NCBI RefSeq assembly: GCF_014356525.2
Contig: NC_052506.1
Coordinates: 16,990,486-17,054,485 of the forward strand
Direction of reading: 5' to 3'
Source of the DNA: Nilaparvata lugens
Lineage: Eukaryota; Arthropoda; Insecta; Hemiptera; Delphacidae
DNA length: 64,000 nucleotides
Below are positions 12,101 to 21,100 of the stretch, piece after piece (positions within the stretch are counted from its first letter, which is position 1; every line of letters begins with the position of its first letter). Made by a program: the position numbers and the translations under genes. Below the pieces are notes generated by a model. It saw nothing but the letters and a program-made list of their open reading frames with translations. It was not told the DNA's origin and did not search any database.

Positions 12101-15100
12101 GGTGAGCTCTTGAAAAATTCCAATTCAGTTATTCATTTTATAGTCATCGGATAGTATATACATATAAATCTGACAATGAAATTTTGACCTTGTAATGGTT
12201 GGAAGACATTCCCTAATAATATCTCTACTATATTATTACTTTTCAATTCTCATTAGAAGCTTTATTGTGATGAGTTTATGAATGTTTTTATTTCTTCATG
12301 AAACAATGTAACCTTGAAGATTAATTCTCATGTTTTAATCAATTTTATGAATTCCTTTGAAACTATCTTTATGTGTAAGTGATTCTGTTCATTCAAAATT
12401 TTTTAATTAGCCTACTTACTTCATATTTCTCTCCTTAGAGTAGAGATCTGGATTGACTTTATGTGGAAGTGGACCCGACTTGGTCCCTGTCTTCAGAATT
12501 GTATCAAAATATATTATAACCTTGGTATTGCTGTCATTGTCTATCGTTCGACAAAGCAGATAGCGATATCCTTTTCCAGCAGCTCTGCAACGTTACCAGA
12601 TCGTTTTTCAACAATGTAGAAGTATAATTAATTAAAATATTCAATCTCAATTTTATGAAAATGTATCATTAAATTGAAGAATATTGAACGTGGAGGTTTA
12701 CGCCTAGGACCGTGGCTATTACGAAATACAGAATTTATTTGCGGGTTTACCTTATCTATATGCTGTACTTTAGACTACTTTAAACTACAACTGCAAAAAT
12801 ATTTTTCATTTCAACTTGAAAATGGCCAAAGTAGGCCGAAACTAGTCGTTGAAATGTTTTAAAAGGTTTTAAATAAAAAGGGTACTACATGTTTTATATT
12901 GTTTTTATTGATTTTAATAAAGTTGCCCATAGAAGTGAAGTGATTTTACTTTTATAACCAAATATACTTATTGACTAATAAAATATAATTATTGATCATT
13001 GTTAAAAAGAATTAACAGTTGATATTTCACCAAATATTCTGGTATCATCTATATTCTATAGAAGGCAATGGCAAGGTAGAGAATCTGCAACGCTCTTCTC
13101 TTATCTTTCTCCACTGCCATTATAACATGGACCTCACTACAATCCTAAAATTAGTTGAAGATCATAGAATACTTGCTGCACAAATTGATCGAAAAAGAAT
13201 AAAGATAAGTCATCCTGTATTAACAATATTTTTTTTATTCAATCATTGTACAAAACACTATAATCATAATATAGTTATGACATTGGAGAAAAAACTAGGC
13301 TGAGCCTGCACTATTTCTCTCCAAAAATTTTGATAGAATGTTTATGTTGCCGCCGCCATGAAGATTCCAAATATTTGAATTTTACAATGGAGCTTATAGG
13401 CGATTATAAGTAAAATCATAGCCTTCACTTATTAAAGCATATTTTTGTGAATATTAACTTCGATATAATTTCTTTAATGTTTTTTCTATATTCTCAATAT
13501 AGTTTTTGATCTTGAAATAGTAATTCGTAGATAATAGCGAGTAAATATGAAAGGTAGGTAACCTAACCTGATATTGTAATAAATTTTGTTCCATTGACAA
13601 AGAATAATGAAGCTCTCATATCTATTTGTGGAAATATGAAGGAATTCTTATCACAATAGATTCCATAACATTCAAATATTTTGTTTTATTAGTTGACAGC
13701 CAATAAGTCTGACGAAAATATTTTAAACACATTGGATATAAACTGTGGAAAAGCAAATTGTTCTAGCCATAGTTCTACGTAATGATTTTAATAAACATGT
13801 AAGCAATTGGAAAAGAAAACACATTACCATTATTATTCATATTTAGTAATATTTCAAATCTTAAGCTCGTGGTAATGCAACTCTAAATCCATATTATATC
13901 AATAACCAATTATTAAACAAAGACCAATTATTGAACATGTTATGGATAGGGTACTCAGTACTGAAGAGAATCAATAATAGAAGTCAAGACGTACTACTTA
14001 ACACGGTTAAAATTTCATAAAATGTTATATTTAATTGAGCCGAAAAAGTATTTTGAAATTAGATTATTTGAACTTCGATCCAATAAATTGGATGAGGAAA
14101 TACAATAAAATGAAATTTATCTTTCTGCATATTTATCTAGATCACTGGTTCCCAATAAGTTGTCTGCGAAAGCTCTAGAAGTGGTCTACGATGAGTCCGA
14201 AGGAAGGAAATTAATGTTTCAAGCTTTATTAGTGTTTTTAAAATTTTCTTTGTTGCCTATATTAAAGTATAATCAATTTCCCTTCGAAAATGTTATATCA
14301 AATTCATCGTGAGTTCAAAATATGTTTACAATCGGTAAAAGAAGTGATAAGTTCCAAATTTCTAATGCTATAAGATAGGACTTGAAAGTTTGTTTGGAAT
14401 CTTAATGGTGGATTTGTACCATGTGACCGAGCTAACCAATCAGAAGCGTGACAGTCAATGGCCATACTGTGGGTAATATAGTTACTGTAGTTGAAAGTAG
14501 ATCTAACTATAGTGTGGACAATGTATTCCTAGTGCACAATGCATGTCGAATTTTTGTAAAATCTAGAATTGGTTAATTCGAAAATGTCCCCTAGTGCACA
14601 ATGCATGTCGAATTTTTGTAAAATCTAGAATTGGTTAATTCGAAAATGTCAACCCATATTGAATGTGAAGGTGTTTTGTCAAAATAATTCGCATTAGTAA
14701 TTTTATTTTTTCTCTCATGCATTTGTAATTGTATAGTTTCTATTGATTTTATTTGCAGGCCATCCATACTGGAAAAAATTGTAAACAGTATCAAGAACGT
14801 GCAAAGCAGGACTCGGATACCAATGCAGATGCCAGGAGAACGAACGCTATGTTGGAGGTGAGCTCCACCTCCACTACAACTCTGTTCAAATTATAGAAAT
14901 TTCGCTGCATATTTCCTATAATACAAAATACATTGGACTAGATGAATAAGTTGACTTTGATGAAATGATGACAAATTTTGAACTGAAATATTGATAACAA
15001 CTAATAAACAAACTAATACAAGTTGAATAAAAGTTGCTAAACACATGTTCCACACGTGTGGAAAATAGCAGATTATTCGCCACATCTCCCCCCCCCCCAC

Positions 15101-18100
15101 GGGCAGACGATTTGGCCAACTTAAGTTCCCTTTTTTACTTTCCTTGCCCTATTACCATAGGTAAGGAAAGTATTGCTTTCCGAAAAAAATTAAGGTACCC
15201 TAATTTCTAAATTTCTATACGTTTCAAGGTCCCCTGAGTCTAAAAAAGTGGTTTTTGGGTATTGCTCTGTATGTTTGTGTGTGTATGAGAGTGTATGTGC
15301 GGAATGACTTGAAATTTGATCCTTACACTATAAGTATCCGTCACGAACAATTTCAATCAAATGCAATTCAAGATGGCGGCTAAAATGGCGAAAATGTTGT
15401 CAAAAACAGGGTTTTTCGCGATTTTCTCGAAAACGGCTCCAACGATTTTGACCAAATTTATACCTAAAATAGTCATTAATAAGCTATATCAACTGCCCCA
15501 AGTCCCATATCTGTAAAAATTTCAGGAGCTTCGCCCCATCTATGCAAAGTTTGATTTTAGATTCCCAATTATCAGTCTTTAGATACAATTTAAACAAAAA
15601 AAATCGGGTGGAAAAGATTCAGCATGAGAATCTCTACAATTAATGTTCAGTAACATTTTCACCTAAAATTGAAAATAAGCTCGAAATTCGAGAAAGTGTG
15701 ATTATCCAATTGCAAACTGTTGGCAACTGTTGATTCTATTAAATGATTCACTATGAAGAGATAGCAGACCTCGTATGTCACCAGCTGGCTCAGATCCTTG
15801 TTTATAAGTAGACTTGAGATGCGCGTGAACACTAGCGTCAGGTGATCAATTCTCATAACGACAAGGAAAGTTGTGTGAGTGCGCCACACCAGATTTTTGG
15901 GAATAGTATCATGGTTGTGACCGGGATGACTCAGGTTGTGGAGGCTGTCGCGTCTAAAAGGTTGTGTAATACACGGTCGAGGTTTCCCTGTAGATACATC
16001 ACAGAGCACAGTAAGTGGTGATCCAGGATGGGTACACGTTCAAATGAAAGAGAAAAATTCTCTGGCGTTATCTTCTGAAGTTCATCAACTTCTTGAGATC
16101 TGACCAATAACTCATGTGGAAAATAGCAGATGATTCGCCACAAAATCAAATCCCTTTTCTAGTCAAACGAAAAAACAAGGACTGTATTTAAATCGATTAA
16201 TGAAAAAAGTTGTAGATGAAAAACACAAGTGTATATCTTAGAAATGTAAAAGTACTTTCAAATTAGAATAAAATTAAAATACATTTCTTCATAATATCTA
16301 TAAAATAAATAATTCATATTCACCTTTGAATTAGTGGAACTTCTTTTCTACTACAATAAATTATATTCATATACCGTTTATTTGGTCATTCTATTTCCCC
16401 CCTCATAAATATAAACTAGTTTATCTAAAATATCTTTGCAATTTTTCACTTCTGCTTCCCATATTAAAATATTTTTGTTATTGGCTTTTGCAGGAAATGG
16501 TGGAACGGGGAGAAGCGATGAAGTGTCCGACATGTGAGGTGATTCTGATGAAAAAGTGGGGCTGTGATTGGCTGCGCTGTTCCATGTGCAAAACTGAAAT
16601 CTGTTGGGTGACACGTGGACCTCGTTGGGGTCCTTTGGTATGTTTCCTCCCCTTCAGAGATAAGAAATGTTAGCATGCTAACGTACAGAAGTTGAGCTCC
16701 CGTTTCAATCGGTGTTTTGAGTGGTTTATTGTAAACAGTTTTTCTTCAAATTTTGACAAGGTGTGCATTGAATAGTATTACAGCCGATCGTGTGATTTGA
16801 TAGTGGAAATCTCTTTTAGAAGCGTGTATAATCCATTTTTAAAGTTTTAGATTAATGTCTAAACCGAACACTCGTTTCGGATCCAAGGCCGTTGTTGGTG
16901 ATAAGGCTGCATCGTCACCTGCCCAAAAGCAGCAGCAGCGTGCGCAACAGAACAAACAACAACAGAGAAGGGATACTAGCCGGCCTCACTCCTCTTCGTC
17001 TTGCTCGTCGGCTGCAGACGGCGTCCCCGTTGCCATGACGACCCAGAGCCAAATCACCGAGGCATTGGAAGCGCTGCTACTCTGTGATGACTTCTGCGAT
17101 CGGTTTGCGGCGAGAATAGAGGACCGTCTGCGTGACAGCCTATGTGCGACCGTCACCGCTGCGTTAAAGGGCAAGCTTCAGACTGCTGTTGAGAGGATCG
17201 ACATACTCTCCAAGGAGAATGAAGTTCTGAAAAAAAAGGTTGAGCAGCTTCAAATATCCAGTGACAACCGTTTGGATGGCCTCGCTCAGTATCAGCGGCG
17301 AAACAACGTGAGAGTGTCTGGCGTGCCGGAGACCGAGGACGATGACATATCGACGAGTCTGGTGGCCATGGCGGACCTCCTCAACTCCAAGCTGGGCTTG
17401 GAGATAAGGCCGGATGACATCGACCGGTGCCACCGCGTCGGGCGCAAAGCGAGGGCGAACGAGCAGTCTGGTGCACCACCCCGACCTCGGCAGGTGCTCA
17501 TTAAATTCATCAGCTATCAGCGCCGCAGCAGTGTAATTTCATCCAGGTACAAGCTCAAGAGCACCGGAATTTCAATTCACGAGGACCTCACCAAGCCAAG
17601 ACACATCTTCTTAAGGCGAGTGACTGACAAAGTCGGCTACAAGAACGTGTGGTCCCGTGATGGCAAACTGATTTGGAGAGAAAATGGTAAAATTTTTACA
17701 TACACTTTCAATGACCCAAATGATAGAATACAACTAGAAAACTCATAGAAACTGAGGAAGTGAGAGACTGAATAGGAAATTTGGTGAGTTGCAACTGTTT
17801 TCTTAAATTCTCTTCAAGTGATAATATGTATTCCCTTGAATTTTATTATAAGTTATCACCTCTAACAGAATTGCATTAATACCTTTTTTGAATCCTTCTC
17901 AATAAATTATGAATACTTTAATAGCGTATATCAGTCCAATAATATTTTATATTTTTTCTCAAAGAAAACATGCTTTACTTTCTATTGCAGTTTTCTGGAG
18001 GGGGGGGGGAATTTCAATTACTAAACCTCAATCTGCTATAATTTCATTTTCGATCATCATTTATATGGCCAGAATCCTTATTTCAATATGAGATCAATCG

Positions 18101-21100
18101 GAGATTCTTCCTGTTTAATTATCATACTGATATCTTGAAGATATGAATCTTGAATCAATTCTTTACTAACATAATTTGAATGAATTAAGGGTGCTTGAAT
18201 GTTTCAAGAAGAATTCCAACATGTTTATATTTGTTTATTCCATTTTTCTTTACGTTATTTAATTTTTCTTATCTCTTCAACGTTGATTTTGTTTGATATG
18301 AGTCTCGAATTCATGATGTATTACAACGATTCAAGAGAATGAAGAGTGCTTGAAGGTTTCAAGAAGTGATCTCACATGTGTAATGTATTTTTATTTTTCA
18401 AATCTTTAATTTTTTTTTGAACGTTGAGAATTGTCATACCTTTTTTTTTTATCATATTATCACAACAACAGTAATGTCTAGTACTCATAAAACTAATGCA
18501 TTCTGCTTCTCACAAATTTATTTGCGGAAATAGCTCAGATTGTATATCTTTGTACAATTAGATATTTAGTGGGAGCTCCACTTTGTTCAAGTCTGAATAT
18601 GTAGTAAAATACATACATATAAATATAAACTTTCTTGTCTCAATTTCATTTTTATTTTATTTTATTTATTTTTTCATTTAAAATACTTTAATCACTTATC
18701 AGTGACTCTTCATAGTCACGTAACCTCTATATCTCTAAAATAACTCAATTATCAAATAAAATATTATTTTCTCAAATTGCTCAATTAGAAAACTATTCAT
18801 AGTGTCATTGCATACGGTTTTTTGTACTGATATATAAATTTTCTCATTTCTTAATTATTAATATGTCTGATTTCATAAACGAGCTGAAGTCAGTTTTTTG
18901 TGATCATTCAAACGCACTAAAGATGTGTCATATCAACGCCCAATCTCTACCGGCGCACTTTGATGAGTTCAAATTGATGCTCTCACGTGTTAATATTGAT
19001 GTTATTGCCATAAGTGAAACGTTTTTGAAGCCAAGTCTTCTGTCTAGCTATTTTGAGGTCCCTGGGTATACCCTATTCAGGAACGACCGAACCGGTAAGG
19101 GTGGCGGAGGTGTTGCTGTGTACATTCGATCGCAGTTTCCGGCCAAAGTAGTTGCATCGTCGCCCCAATTATACTCATGTTCACCTGAATTTCTGATGGT
19201 TGAAGTGACGGTTGGCTCAGAGAACTTGTTGGTTGTGGTTGTATATCGACCTCCCAAAGCAGGTAGATTGTTCATCCTTGAAAGCGACCTGGTTAATGTT
19301 ATGCATAGGTATCAGCATGTAATCGCTCTAGGGGATTTCAATGCAGACCAGATGAAGGATACATTTGAAAGTAGGCAGGTGAGGTCCCTATTCGAGTCGA
19401 TGAATATGACAATTATGGTCAAATGTCATTCAGTATGTCAGCTCATGATTTGATCTATATCATCTATAGTCTTGAACATAGCATCAAATATACTTCAAAT
19501 AGTAAAGGCAGGAATCTGAGGGATATTGATCTGGACCGTTGCTTTGCTGATGCTGTGGAAAAGCCTTGGCACGATATTGTGCATTTGGATGATATCGATG
19601 ATAAGGTGAATGCTTTCAACTCCATGGTTTTGTCAATTTTCGATCAACATGCACCGGAACGTGACTTCAAGGTCCAGCGTAGACCATGCCCTTGGTTTAA
19701 TAGGGAGATATCTCTACTGAGGCGTGAGAGAGACAAAGCTAGGCGCAACCATTCGAGGACCGGCTGCAGTGTAGACTTTGTAAGGTATAAGACTTTGAGA
19801 AACCAGTTGAGGTCAGTTTGTAGGAGAGCTAAAATCCAATAAAAATCGGCTATTTGATGGTAAGCAATCTACTTCAGATCTCTGGAAGAACATTCGGAAG
19901 GTTGAGATTGTCCCTCCGAAGTCAAGAACTACAGCTTTAAATGTGTCCTTGGACCAACTAAATAGGTTCTTCTCCACTCCGTCGCCGCCCTCTTCATTTT
20001 CTCACTATTTATTGAACTATGCCATGATAAACCAAACCAATCACACACTTCCATGTGAAAAATTCTTCTTTGCTTACATCCTTCCTGAGAAAATCTCAAT
20101 TATCCTTTCAATTAGAAAAAATAATAAAGGTGTTGATGGCATTCCAATAACGTTCTATAAAATTATATTACCCATTATCCTTCCGGCAATTACACACATA
20201 TTCAACTTTTCCCTACAAATGGGAGTTTTTCCTTCACTTTGGAAGCACTCTTTAATATGTCCCGTCCCTAAAGTAAGTAGTCCTTGCTCCCCTGAAAACT
20301 TCCGTCCTATCAGCATAGTTTGCACTATTTCTAAGGCGCTTGAGAGGGTGGTACATGAGCAGACGACATCATACCTGAATTCATTCAATTTCTTTGATCA
20401 AAATCAGTCTGGCTATCGCTCATCGCATAGTACATCTACAGCTCTTTTGAAAATAACAGATGACATTCGTAATGCCATGGACAACCGTATGTTCTCTCTC
20501 CTTGTCACATTTGATTTCACTAAAGCTTTTGATAACGTTTGTCATTCAATTCTGCTACATAAACTTGCAAATCAATGTAATTTTTCTTCTTCATGTCTCT
20601 CCTGGTTTGAATCCTACCTAAGCAATAGGTATCAAGTGAGTAGGTAATATCGTGTGAGAGGAGCTGATGGCAAATCTTCAGAGTGGTTACCTGTTGTAGC
20701 AGGCGTTCCTCAGGGAACAATACTTGGTCCCCTCCTCTTCTCTATTTATATGAATAATCTCCCTCAAATTTTTCATGACATATCATACCATATTTATGCT
20801 GGTGACCTTGTGTGTTACAATCACTTTCCTTCCGACAGTGCTGCTGACTCTATTGCCGCGATGAATGTTAACATTCAGAATTTGATTGTTTGGGCTAATG
20901 CGCACTGCTTGAGACTCAATGCAAATAAATGCAAAAGCATCATTATCGCTTATGGTCGGTTGTATAACCAAATAGATTTTAACACACTTCCTCGAGTAAT
21001 GCTGGCCAATAATGCTCTGCACTTTGAAAGTTGTGTGAAAGTCTTGGGCATACAGCTTGATAAAAACATGAATTGGTCGAATCAGATTGGTGAACTGACA

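Larger units (their letters stand above)
12102..14758 (+). other. RBCK1-like intron(s) lacking the expected IBR exon
   Basis: In HOIL-1 about 60 residues with two Cys-rich pairs lie between the segments encoded at 12101 and 14759. I read all three forward frames here and found no exon with the expected CxxC pattern and splice borders. The stretch does hold a TIR element (about 12505-13141), a GGGTACT-type repeat inside it, and a 62-bp tandem duplication at 14528-14650. The exon may be lost in assembly, deleted, or too diverged to see. Confidence 0.6.

Noticed and set aside
14891..15119. Minus-strand frames with a glycine run
   Set aside because: The glycine run is the G-rich tract of the retroelement remnant; no protein motif is present.
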